This document shows, piece by piece, positions 1 to 12,200 of a DNA stretch of 64,000 nt. Both the position numbers and the translations under genes were made by a program. The notes beneath the pieces were generated by a model. That model was not told where the DNA came from. It did not search any database and was given only the letters and a program-made list of their open reading frames with translations. Every line of letters starts with the position of its first letter. Position 1 is the first letter of the stretch. This stretch comes from Owenia fusiformis (Eukaryota > Annelida > Polychaeta > Sabellida > Oweniidae), in the NCBI GenBank assembly GCA_903813345.2, contig CAIIXF020000004.1, positions 14,021,196 through 14,085,195 on the forward strand, read 5' to 3'.

Positions 1-1074
1 TGGACATGTTTTACTCTTAGTAGTGCAAAATATAGGATTTTTGTTATTTCCTGGGTAGGTGTCAGGCACCATTATTTGCTATATGTGTCATTGTGAGAGG
101 ATTCTTTCATTTCTAAATAGGAATTACATAGAAATGGTTACATATAACTGGGAAGATGAAAAGGACTACATAAATGGAGTATATGATGAAAGAAGTTGAA
201 GAACATTTACAATAAACCTTTTGCTGATCAACAGAATTACAAAGATGTTCACAATTACACAGCTGTATTATGTATACAGTTAGTATACATATATATGAAC
301 AAACAGGCCCTTTGTCAGTTTTTGCCAAGGGGGTACACTTTTCAGAAAAATTCCAGATGGACCCCTTTCACTGGCACGTGAAAAATACCCAGAATTGTGA
401 AAAACTGCATGACATTGTGTTTATGCTACCCCTCATCTTCAAAAATTAAATGGTCCTTTCTTAGGTTTAAAATAAGTGCATAGCTTGGAGAAAATCAAAG
501 AATAAATTGAGATAAAATAAATCAATACATATTATTTACTTTGCATTCATAGAATGATGTCATCTTATGCCAATGTTCTCCAAGTAGTTTTGTTCAGTGC
601 ATGCCTTCTTACTTTTGAAAATTTTGAGTTTTATGAATTAATCATGTGATTCATTGAAATTAAATTAAGACATTGAATCTTTACACTCAGTTTATTTGAA
701 CTAGAACAGTTTCTAGTGAATCAATGGTTTGCAGAGATAAGGAAGGAAGCATAATTGCACTGGAGTAAACGGATATTAAATGAAGATAAACAATTAACAT
801 AAACATATGAACAAAATACATATTAAACAATGTGGCTTATGTACAGCTTACTCTGCATCTTCTCATCATAATCAAAATCCTCAAAAGTGCAAGTGTACTG
901 AGCAGGGGGTGGTGGAGACAGGTTTATCTCGCTCAAGCGTGTGATCTTCCATATGCGCAAAATCATCTAAAAATGAAGGAAATGATGCTACATCTCAGAA
1001 CAGGAAGAGTAGTCAAAGTACCTAACGAGTAAATTTCTTATTTCCCAGGGGCAAAGTTGTCAAAGAAATTGTCA
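1..1074. other. gene-free upstream stretch
   Basis: No gene is supported here. The only structure seen is a degenerate copy at about 303-415 of the repeat whose full-length member lies at 9035-9240 (the 'gccaagggg' and 'aaaaactgcatga' blocks recur). The remainder is AT-rich with short chance ORFs that have no recognisable motif. Confidence 0.4.
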
Positions 1075-1400
1075 GGAAGAGTGTAAAGTTGCTACTACAG
1101 TCCCAACTGTAGTGGCTAGGCCTTATCATGTTATGGCTCAGGGGTAGGGCTTCGGACTCTGGAGTGGAAGGTTTGTTTGATTCATGCAAGGGGCATTAAA
1201 TTTAGTACACTCCCTTTCATTTCCAGTATCTGACTTGTTGCATCATCAGGGCGTCATCCTTCAAGGGGGATATGACCCTCGATAACAAGTTGCTACTACA
1301 GTATGAGCATTAGTGGCTAGCTTGTATGGCTTTGGACCATGGGGTGGAGCATTCCGGGCTTGATTCCCACATGGGGTATTGAATTTTGCACTCCTTAGAA
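1075..1400 (+). repeat. tRNA-like SINE dimer (degenerate)
   Basis: Two tandem related units share the block 'gttgctactacagt' (near 1087 and 1290). Each carries a tRNA-like left box ('tggctcaggggtaggg' in the first) and a right box resembling a pol III B box ('gcttgattccc' in the second). This suggests a decayed tRNA-derived SINE pair. A true tRNA gene is ruled out by the lack of an acceptor-stem fold that I can see. Confidence 0.4.
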
Positions 1401-1410
1401 CTAGCCTACA

Positions 1411-2012
1411 GTTACTCACTTCGAGAGCCATGCTAGATTTTCAATTTATGGCTCTCGAACGGGGAAATGGACAGCTGAATAATCGTGACCTCTGAAACAC
1501 GAATTGAATCAATCAGTGTCGATCAGCGCCTTACTTTTGTTCTCTAACTATGTCATACATCATTATCATCCTTCCATGCAAGTATTGGAGCGCTGAAGTA
1601 CTTCCTTTTCGATCAAGACTTGTAATTGTTAGTCGAGTGAATCTTTTTTTCTGCAAAATTCCAATATGGCGTTTTCTGCTCGGACATTTTTGTAAATCTC
1701 CGGAGGTTGTCCGAACCTAACTCATTCTCAAAATTCATTTCGTTCGTTGCGTATCTCGCTCCTAGCAAACCGCCATATTGGAAATGGGTCGAAAAAAACA
1801 TTCACTCGACGAACGATTTACAAGTCTTGATCGAAAAAGAAGTATTTCAGCGCTCCAATACTTACACGGATTGATGATACCGATGGAAGACACAGTTAGA
1901 GACCAAAAAAAGTAAGCCACTGATCGACGCTGATCGACTTAATTCGTGTTTCAAGGGTCACTATTATTCAGCTGCCCAAGTGCGCCGTGGGAAAGCTATT
2001 ATATCAAAATCC
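1411..2012. mobile_element. foldback (inverted-repeat) element, copy 1
   Basis: A left arm at about 1468-1668 is the imperfect reverse complement of a right arm at about 1772-1974, around a centre of roughly 100 bp. Matching blocks include 'cgatcaagacttgtaa', 'gtattggagcgctgaa' and 'gtcgatcag'. The left end also contains a small hairpin (1418-1460, 'gagagccat' against 'atggctctc'). A second copy lies inside the sulfotransferase intron at 13977-14556. No transposase is encoded, so it is non-autonomous. Confidence 0.75.
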
Positions 2013-2603
2013 ACATAGCTTTCGCAGTAAGTAAGCCTACAGCACCCCGGACGAGCATCCTCGGGTCGTTACAACTGTATGTTCTCTTTCAACAAGATTT
2101 GGGCGATTTGAAGAGTTGGAGCAGTCAAAAACATAATGTAGGTGACATTTATACAGCTAATTTATTCCCCTCTTGTATTTGCTGCAACAACTTCCGTTCC
2201 GGGTTTTATAAAATTCAAAACAAAATTAAAATATTAGAAATTATGATATCGTCCTCAACGGCGAGATCTTTCAATCAACCAGTCGTTAAATATAATCAAT
2301 AACAGCCTACCTCCTTTTTAGTTATGAGTATTTGGCAGAAATCTTTACAAGGAGAAGGCGCTTGGCTCGAATAATCGAACACAACACCGTTTTCGGGGAT
2401 CAACGACGCCATTTTGACGCTTTCTCTCGTCGCTACTCAACGCATAGTGAGAATTCAATATTTAGCTTAAATGTAGCATATTTTATAACTTATTATCCTA
2501 TTTACATTGACAATACTCTTTTACAAATATAATTTACTAATTATCATTGCTCAAATATATATTAGAATAAATAAAATGTTGGTGCATCTTGGGAGAAAGT
2601 TAA

Positions 2604-2622
2604 AGGTCATAGGTCAAGGTCG
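2604..2622 (+). promoter_or_regulatory. candidate DR1 nuclear-receptor site
   Basis: Two perfect AGGTCA half-sites separated by one base (2604-2609 and 2611-2616) are followed directly by AGGTCG (2617-2622). The site is about 70 bp upstream of the sulfotransferase start codon. DR1 is the known binding layout for RXR, HNF4 and COUP-TF type receptors. Function is inferred from spacing and position only. Confidence 0.4.
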
Positions 2623-2689
2623 TCCAGAAAATGTTGATAAATGACGGAAGTAAGACAAAGACTTTATTTTCTTCAAATCAAATGTGAAT

Positions 2690-3276
2690 ATGGTTGAAAT
2701 GAGAAGATGTAAATTATATATCGCAATAGTAGGAACTGTAGCATTATTTGGATTTATTTATTTTGGAATATACTGCCCATCAAGCCTATGTGCTTTGACT
2801 CCTGGGAACACAACTCCTCCTGTGAAATCTACAGAATGGGGGCACAATTTATACTTAGAATCTCAGCGTAAACTCAAACAAAAAATAGCAATACAATCTC
2901 ACACACGACAGGTTGCGCTAGCGACACAATCTCACATGCAAACACAGACAAATGAGGTACAATTCGAGGATTCCCACCTACATAGAAACTATGATTTTCA
3001 CCCAGATGGCGATAGTGTTATTGTATTTCTTCACATACAGAAGACTGGGGGTACCACATTTGGAAAACACTTAGTTAAAAATCTCGATGTAGATACGCCC
3101 TGTGAATGTACCAGAGGTCGAAAAAAATGTAACTGTTATAATTCTCAAGACTATATCTGGCTATTTAGCCGTTATTCTGTTGGTTGGCCATGTGGGTTAC
3201 ATGCAGATTGGACAGAATTAAAGGATTGTGTTCACAATTACTTAAATAAGAAAGAAAAGAGTGATAGGGATAGAAG
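2690..3276 (+). CDS. HS6ST: HS6ST exon 1: anchor, stem and PAPS loop
   Basis: This exon encodes residues 1-195 plus two bases of codon 196. It holds the signal-anchor, a Gln/Thr-rich luminal stem (about 40-100), the PAPS-binding loop with Lys118, and the Cys-rich stretch CECTRGRKKCNC (about 138-149) shared with vertebrate members. His171 lies in GLHADW and is the likely catalytic base by family comparison. The exon stops at AGAAG|GTAAAGT. Reading through the donor gives a stop codon at once, so an unspliced message would make a protein without the second PAPS motif. Confidence 0.93.
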
Positions 3277-6200
3277 GTAAAGTATTTGTTTACAACCCTT
3301 AAAGGACAACTGAAATAGGTTTTCTTAAGTTACATCTACAAAAATGTGGTTTTCTGCATTGTAAGCCTAACATCCCCTAACAAGTTCCCACAATAACCAT
3401 TATAAGAGAAATGTTAGATAAGGCTTCGGACTCATAATTAACAGATCAATCAGATTGGTTCCCACATGATTAGTAACGTCATACAGACTTTATAGTTTTG
3501 ATTTATTGGTTCCTTGGTAATCACGATGTCACGGCAACCGCAAGATTGTTGTCTTCAAACAAATAACAAAACATCTTGGAATTATCAGGTCATGATTTAG
3601 TGGACCAAAATCAGCCATTTGGGAAGTAATGTTGGGGCCAAAATATGTCACAAAACATTTAAATATTGCTTATTTAGCAGCTACCATGTGTAGTAAAATG
3701 GAACAGTTGCCACATTACTGATTAGATGACATATCAAAATTCATCCATTATTAAATAAAATTGATTCCCTTTAGTTTAAATTAATATTTCAGTTGTCCAT
3801 TAAGAAATAAGCAGTTCTTTTTCATTTGTGCTGACTGGGAAGTTCTGAAATCAATAGTTACATTTGTTCAATTGTTAAAAGTTTAAAGTTAGCTGGTTAG
3901 GGTAAGTGTTATACTTTCTGATTTAGAAAAATACAATTTTCTGAGCAACAGGTGAACTATTATTTCATACTTCTATCAAGTTCTGTGGGAGGGGAAGGGT
4001 CGTGAGTTTGATCTTCATTAGGGTGGACTGACTTTTTCACACCAGCCCTTGGCACAGATTTTCATTATGTGTTTTAATTTTAATTCATATTTCCTAGAGG
4101 TTTCACTTGTCATTTTTCATTTGGGATTTTGCTGAGACATGGCTATTGGGTACACTATGTTTTCATTCATTTAAAAGAGAGCCTTCACTAATCTCTTAAA
4201 GAAAGAGATATTCATTAAACTTCAGATCTAATTCTAGATACAAAATTAGTCACAGACCTTGTGAGAGAATAGAATTTATTTCACATCTGAGGTCCTATAA
4301 AAAGCAATGACGGCTGTTTTTTTATCATTATTACTTTCTCATCAGCATCAAAACTCCATTTATCTGTCATGGTCAGAGAAAAGTAATTTCCACTTCTTGG
4401 TCAAAGGGTCATACTTGGTCATATATTGGGCAAGTTTTACTCTTTTTTTTCATTTCAATTCTCTGATTTTCAACATTATAGAATTAAGTTTTAAGGGGTC
4501 TGAGGTCAGAGGTCATTAATTAGTTTAGTTTTTAAACAAACATTGAACTTTTGATGCCTCCCCTTAAACAACTGCTGTTACCATAGTAGCGTTCTCTGAG
4601 ATATTGAATAAAATGCCAATCATTGGTAATTACCAATATATCAGATCATAGTAAAAACAAATTTCAACGATCACGCTTGGCTAGTCTTGCATGTTGAATC
4701 ACCAGGCCTGTCAAAGTTATTGCAATAAAAGAAGTCCCTCAAGAATCAGATGGAGAAATCCATAAAATGTGGCAGATTTTCAAGACTCCCTTAAGGCTAT
4801 AAGAGGTTAATCCTTTGATTATGGTATTTGTTTTTTGGTAGAAGGGATTAAATTGTGTTTAATGATTTTTTCTAGTGTAAAATACTTATAATATGAAACT
4901 CTAAATAGTCTAGCTACAAGCCCTTCATAATCAGTAAATAACTGTATCACCATTATATTTCTAGCAAAGTAAAATAATTTATAAAGAGGTCAATGTACAG
5001 AATGACAAACACTGTAAGTTTCGAAAATAGGTACATGTATTTTATTGATCTGCAAAAAGCAAAATAATGATATGATATAAATATACATTATAAACTTTTT
5101 AAATTAGAGGTCTCATTGATCTCCCCATCTTTATAGTAAGTGGTAACTGCACTCTGTTGAAAGTTTAAATCACACTTGCCACGCTGAAGATATTCTTTGC
5201 AATGTCGAAATGATAAAATGATTTGAACAAAAATTACAGTTCCTGGGAAGATCACTGCTAAACGTCTTGAATTTATGAACCAGCAAAACATTTACTTTAA
5301 CATCTCAATGTTCACTGTAACATAAAGTCATAAGATTCTAATATTATTTTAAGTAATTAAGTCATTTCCTCCAAGATATCATTTTCTGTTTTTTCACTCT
5401 ACATCATTATTTGTAGAGAGCCTCTGGTCTAGTACATTGAAACATGTATATTCGGACACCTCTCTAATCTGAACACCTCTCAAGTGAACACTTTTTCTCA
5501 ATCCCAAATTTATTTTCTCTCATTGACTTACATGTTAATGACCTCTTGAAATATGAACACCTACAGATCCAAACACTTTTGGCTGGTTCCAGAGGTGTTC
5601 ATAATCTAAACATCTCTCTTGTGAACACTTTTTCTCAATCCCAAATCTATTTTCTCTCATTGTCTTACATGTTAATGACCTCTTGAAATATGAACACATA
5701 CAAATCCAAACACTATTGACTGGTTCCAGAGGTGTTCATAATCTAAACATCTCTCTTGTGAACACTTTTTCTCTATCCAAATCTATTTTCTCCCATTGTC
5801 TTACATTTTAATGACCTCTTGAAATATGAACACCTACTAATCCAAACACTTTTGGCTGGTTCCAGAGGTGTTCGGGTGAGACTGGTTTGACTGTACATCT
5901 GTTTGTAGCAATCATGTTGTAAAAATACCTCATGTGGTTTACCCTTTGAAACCCAGAGACAATTGTTACAAGCCTCTGACTGAGAGTGTAGTTTTGGTCT
6001 TTTTTTGTGGAATCAGATTATAAAATAGCAGAATGAAGACGTAAAATAGGATGATGATTGGAATTCTCAGCTTATTTTGACTGATCTTTCTTTTTCATTT
6101 TTTATTGATATTATTTATTCAAAAGAAACACAAAATTCAAACACTGATCAATCTAGTCTGTTTAGGGCAAGATCAGAGAATAATCTCTTATTTATAGAGT

Positions 6201-9200
6201 GTAGCTCTGAAGTGAAATCCCACTATTGAAGAGGGTATGTATGACTTTGAGTTCAGAGAGGAAATCTGGTTCCAGAATCTGGACTATCTGTAAAAGGCCA
6301 TGTGGTATCATATTTATTCATTTTATTTATTCTAGTGTAAAGATAATTTGTTAGTGACCTCACCTGGATTTATAAATCACCATTTTGGGTTTTTAAGTCG
6401 GCTATATGCCAATGTTTCAAAATTTGTAGATTTGAGACCCTAGATGTAAAAACAATTGCTAATGTTTCAAGATTTTGAAATTTGAGACCATAGGTGTGAA
6501 TACTACCTGTAATGTGGAAAAGAGCGCCATTTCAAAATGAAAATTTTGCTTCCTCCTTGAGAACGCTTATTTACATTTGCTTTATATTCCTTATTGACAT
6601 AGTGTTTCTAAATATGTGGCTATTGATGTGATTTCAATCATGTTTCCTGTGTACTAAGTAGCCAAGGGGTTGAAGCTTCATTCATTTAGTCCCTATTGAC
6701 ACTTTCAATTTATAGTTTTACATAACTTAGTTACTCTATAATTAGGGCCAGAAATTTGCCAGAAAGCTTTATTACATCCATGACATGTAATCAATGCCCT
6801 AAGAGTAGCAAATTGATCAAATTTGTAGCATGTGAATGGCCCGTCTAATTTCATGAAGAATCCCTTTAGGAAATTGATATGTTTTCCATAAAGGATAGAA
6901 TTGGTATTGCACCATGGCAGTTACAATTGTTTGATTTTCTTTAAAAGAGAGCTTCATCCGTCAAACCTGTAGCCAGTATTTGCCAAGGGGGGTCAGTTTT
7001 AAAAAATTTCCAGGGGGTTCACATTTGACAAATATGGCTAAAATCACTTGAGAAGTGCTCAAAATGGCGAAAAACTGCATGATTTTGAAAGAATGTTTGG
7101 CCAGGGGGGGGGGGTTCGCCCAAACCCTGCGAACCCCCCCCCACCCACCCTGGCTATGGGCCTGTTTATAATCTGTTATTAAGCCTTACCAAATCTCAAT
7201 TACATTTAATCCTTCATAAGTAGCTGACATTTATTTGATATTAAAACTACCAGGAAATGTTGTTTCAGCTGTTTTTGAGGTATTAAGATCTGAAAAATAT
7301 CAGCATCAAATTGTATACAAGTGGAACCTTTTTAAGTGAGCCCTTAGGACCACAAAAAGTGTTCAACTTGCGAGGTGTTCCACTTACAGAGGTTCATTAA
7401 CATGGAGTCAATGGACCGCATGACTTTTAAAGCCCGTACCTGTTCCACTTCTGAGGTGTTCCATTTACAGAGGTGTTCCTCTTAGCAGTTACTAAGTTGT
7501 ATATATCTATATTTATTCCATAATACTACTGTTTTCGCAGGGGAATATGAAGGAATAAAAATCGTATTGAATCGTATTACATGAAAAAATTGTATTGTCC
7601 CCGGGAAAAAATCGTATTAGAGCGCTCCCTCGGTCAATATCATATTACCCTTCAGTCAATATCATATTGTCCCTCGTAATAAAACCCATATTCAATCACT
7701 CCCAGTAAATAACCTATATTTATTTGTCCTTAATAATTAGCACTCTCCTCCAGGAGTCAGGGTTCAGTTGAAATGGCATCACAAAGTAATTGCTAATCAA
7801 CAATTGGAAATCTCATTTCAGCTTATTTCCCATTTGACACAACTTGAAATATAGTCATATGAAGATTTAATATACACTTGTCAGTTGATGTATCCCTTGC
7901 CCAGAATATATCTTGGATTATCACTGTCAATTGGGGGGGGGGGGGGTGGAGGTTGCCCCCACCCTGGCCAAATACTCTTTCAAGAACCAAAGCTGTTAAA
8001 TTTGAATACCCCTGAATTTTTTAAAAACAGAATCCCCCTTGACAAAATCTAGGATCTACTAGTCACTCATGCAGTACTACTGACTGTTAGAGATTTATAA
8101 TATAGCAGATGTCATTCTGGTGAGATGTTTATTTATTAAAATCACATAAACATATTTACATAACAGTGTTAAAGAACCCCAGATGGTGTATGCCTTGTTG
8201 AGTGTGAAGAATAACTTGCACATGTTTTAGCTTAAAAAGCAATTAATTCCTTTTCTACATTAACATTTTCCCCAGGCTTCAATTATTACAAAAATAAGGT
8301 TTTTGTCCAAATCTAATAGCCCTTTAGATGTTAAGACTAAGAGGTTAAAAGGGGATATGAGTTCTTGCAAAGGGATGTATTTGGTATTCCAGTCAAATGT
8401 TTGTCTGTATCAGAGATCTCTTATATCTGGACTCTTGAGGATATTTCTAGTGGTGTTAAGAATTTTGTACAACAGCCAATGAATGAATATCAAGGTTTAC
8501 TAGATGGGATAAAAGAAGATACTATCTCTCACGATGCTCATTTCAAGAGATTTGATTATTCCAGATTCCCTTGATGAAATTATATTTATGTGAGTGAAGA
8601 ATTTGATGATTTGATCATTGGAGTTGATAAAATTGACATTAGCGAGATAAGTAAGAGAAGCTCCATTAACAACTTTATTGATCAAGCTATGTTATTGAAC
8701 AAAATATTATTTCCAGTTTCTTATGTTCAGATGGAAATCTTAAATATCATAGTTTTTATTAGGTTATCAGAGCTTAGTCTAGTGAAGATGAATCTTTCTT
8801 TTAAGAAGCAAAATTCAGCTGTTAGAAAGGGTAACAATTACTGTATCAGTTGTAGTTTTGTCTAATCATTTAATTTGCCTATTGCCTCATTCTTGCCAGG
8901 TCCGGAAAATTAATTGTGAGAAACATTATCTTCATAATGTTATTCAATGGGAAGTTTCTTGTCATAAGGAAAATCAAAATTTGGAAAATGAATTTACCAA
9001 TAGGATTAAATACCACTTATACAGTAGTAATACCCAGGCCCGTAGCCAGGGGGGGTTCGCAGGGTTCGGGCGAACCCCCCCCCTGGCCAAAAATTCTTTC
9101 AAAATCATGCAGTTTTTCACCATTTTGAGCACTTCTCAAGTGATTTTAGCCACATTTGGGCCAAAATTGTCAAATGTGAACCCCCCCTGGAAATTTTTGA

Positions 9201-12200
9201 AAAATGAACCCCCCCTTGGCAAATCCTGGCTACGGGCCTGATACCCTTCACATTTGTTTGACTTAGCTTCTTAAAAGATAGTTTCATCTTCAAAATTTTG
9301 AACTCACTGAGTCAACCAGAGCTTGTCATTGCTGAAAGGATGACTTTCTTTATATGGCAATTTCCTCTGAAATGATTACTTACCTTGTATTGACTAACAT
9401 AAACATTATTTTTAGCATGTTTCTTTCTGCTTGATGATGGTTTGAATTGATATATGTAAAATTGGCTGTGACTGTAACCAGTGGTTGAAGTAAGGCCACT
9501 AAACTGTAATATTTAACTCTTCAGAGGTTACTTATAATACTAAATTCTGTGCTCCGGGCAAGCAAGTGGTTTCATCAATTTTTTAAACTCAGATATAAAT
9601 CTTGAATATTATCAATCACATCCTGATTGTCAGAGCTTAGAAGAGTACAGATGAAGTTGTCTTTTAAAGTATTTTTTTGTAATTTGGACTCGGGAATAAA
9701 AAAATCTTTGCAATTTAGAAGAAATAAAAAGAAATTCAAAATCACACACAACAAGGGTCTGGCTGGGAGCAAAGTTATACAATCCAATAATTGAATGAGA
9801 TATCAAACACCTCCTTTGTTCAATATCCAATATTTCAAACTTTCAAAAACTCCACTTAAAGAAATTCCTCTACAAAGTCCATGGCTGCACTGAATGTTGT
9901 ATTTTACAACTTGGGATTGTTTTGACTTCAATATGTTTGGAAAAGCATATGTTTTTGCTAAAAGTACTAAGAATTACCAGATTGCCCCCTGCTGGATGTA
10001 AAGTATCTGCCACCATGTAAAATGTCGCTCAGTGTATTCATATTTTACTTGTTTTCACATGTTTTCTCTCAGAAAGATTGGAATACAGAATCTGTTTTGG
10101 GGTGTAATTTAGACCAGGTGTTCACTCCATTTCTGTTTTTTTGTGTTTTATCTTTCTGCTCTCTTTCAGTTTTAATCACTACCACTATTTTGATTTATTT
10201 ATGGGGATATTGTATTTATTCAGAGAGAAAAAGTTTAATGAAGGTGGTATTTATTTCACACTTTTCTCTTAGAAATTTGAATGAACAGCCTGAATTTCTT
10301 GCATTTCTATATAATTTAGAGTGTTAATTTCATGCCTGGTTGCTTTATTCCTTGCTAATTCCACTATTTTAGCCTCTTTTATGTGTTTGAAACCATGACC
10401 TCCGTAACATTTTTCTTCTGGGTTTAAAACCATAGGTGTCTGCACAATCCCCTATGGCAGGTTGCAGTAGTAAGTGTGAAGTACATGTTGCATACCCCAT
10501 TCAAAATTTCCTCCATTCATGCCTATTTCACCATATTTCTCTCTAAAATTTGAATGAAGTGCCTTATTTTCTGCCATTTCTCTACAATTTAGAGTTTTCT
10601 CTAGATGCCCATATAATTCATTCCTCGTTGATTCCACTCTTTTTCACTCTATTTTTCAATTTAAAACATGACCATTATGAAATCTTTTCACAACTAAACC
10701 CTTTCCTGATCATGTTTATTTGACCTCATTCTCAGTAAATATGAAATGAATGATATGTCTGATCCTTTCTATAGAGTTCCTATTACCAGAATTTCTCACA
10801 AAAGTTGTGTATTAACCATGTGTGAGCTACATGCCTAAAACTGTTTTCATTTGAAAGTGTTTAGCAACATTTTCTCAAATACTTTTGAAAGGTGTCTAGA
10901 AATTAATCAGGCCCAAGTAATTTATATGGGGTGTCACCTCCCACATGTGAACAATCATGATTTTTGAACAAATTACTTTATGTTTTCATCTAGAAGAGGT
11001 GACATGTTATAATAACGGTGGATTATATAATAATGGACTGTGACCTATACTCGGATTTGTTGTTTTTTAGCAAAAAAAAATTTGTGATATCACTCTTTAT
11101 GCCCAGCATAAAAAATATATATTAAACAATACAGGTAGACAAACAGAGTATCTTATGCATTTCTAGGTGTTAGGTATAGTAGAGTGAATATACAATCCTT
11201 AGCATAGTCAGTTGGTACTGTAAACACTTGGCTATTAAATTCTCACATGATACCATACAATAACAAAGTTTCATAAATGTTAGAGTTTATGAGAACCTGG
11301 ATCTTGAATGACTTGCTATATGACTAGTTTTATTTGGCTGGTTTTAATGTTTATAAAAACTGTCAAAGATTATGAAATAATACACTTCTGTTGATGCAGT
11401 GGATAAACCTGGGATGTGGGATGTTTATAACGATATTACAGTTGGCAAATAAAACTAAAACTACCCACTTTTTGACAAGTAAACGATTTGGAATTGTGAA
11501 TGGGTTGGGTTTTATTGAAGAAGAAATCAACACGAGCTACACATAACAGGCCCATTGGCAACTTTTTTTGGGGGGGGGTACACTTTCTAAAAAATCCAGG
11601 TGGCATTCAAATTCATTTGAAAAGTGCTCACAATGGTGAAAACTGCATGATTTCGAAAGAATGTTTATAAAGTTTATCAAATTTTTAAGAGTGTCAGGCA
11701 AAGTTGATCAGTCTTTCAAAGGGTACCAAAAATATTTGATTATATTTTTATCAGTTATTTGGTCATGAAGAGGTGATAGAATGAGTTATAGAGATGTAAA
11801 GGCCCGAGTCACGACCATTGATAAGACATGTATTTACGGTATAAATCAGGTTTTATTAACCTGGAGAGCTTTTTAAAGAAATCGACACTATTTTGGAGTG
11901 TTTAAGAAATCAGCTTATTTGTTAAGGGTTGTCTATTGCCTAGGATGGGATGAACAGTTAAACATGTAAAGGTGAACACTTTGAACACCTTTTTTGGAGT
12001 TAATACCTTGAAATGTGAAAATCCTTTTTTGAAGTTAACACCTTGAAATGTGAAAAATCTTTTTTGAAGTAAACACCTTGAAATGTGAACACTTTTTGAA
12101 GTAAACACCTTGAAATGGAAAAATCTTTTTTGAAGTAAACACCTTGAAATGTGGAAAACCTTTTTTGAATTAAACACCTTGAAATGTGAACACTTTTTTT

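Noticed and set aside
2332-2532. 66-codon plus frame with a basic start upstream of HS6ST
   Set aside because: No ATG context, motif or splice continuity to the sulfotransferase exon.
8365-8865. Two consecutive frames with some protein-like composition (8365-8574 and 8590-8865)
   Set aside because: No recognisable motif, no good splice sites and a stop between them; inside the HS6ST intron. A decayed coding fragment remains possible but cannot be supported.
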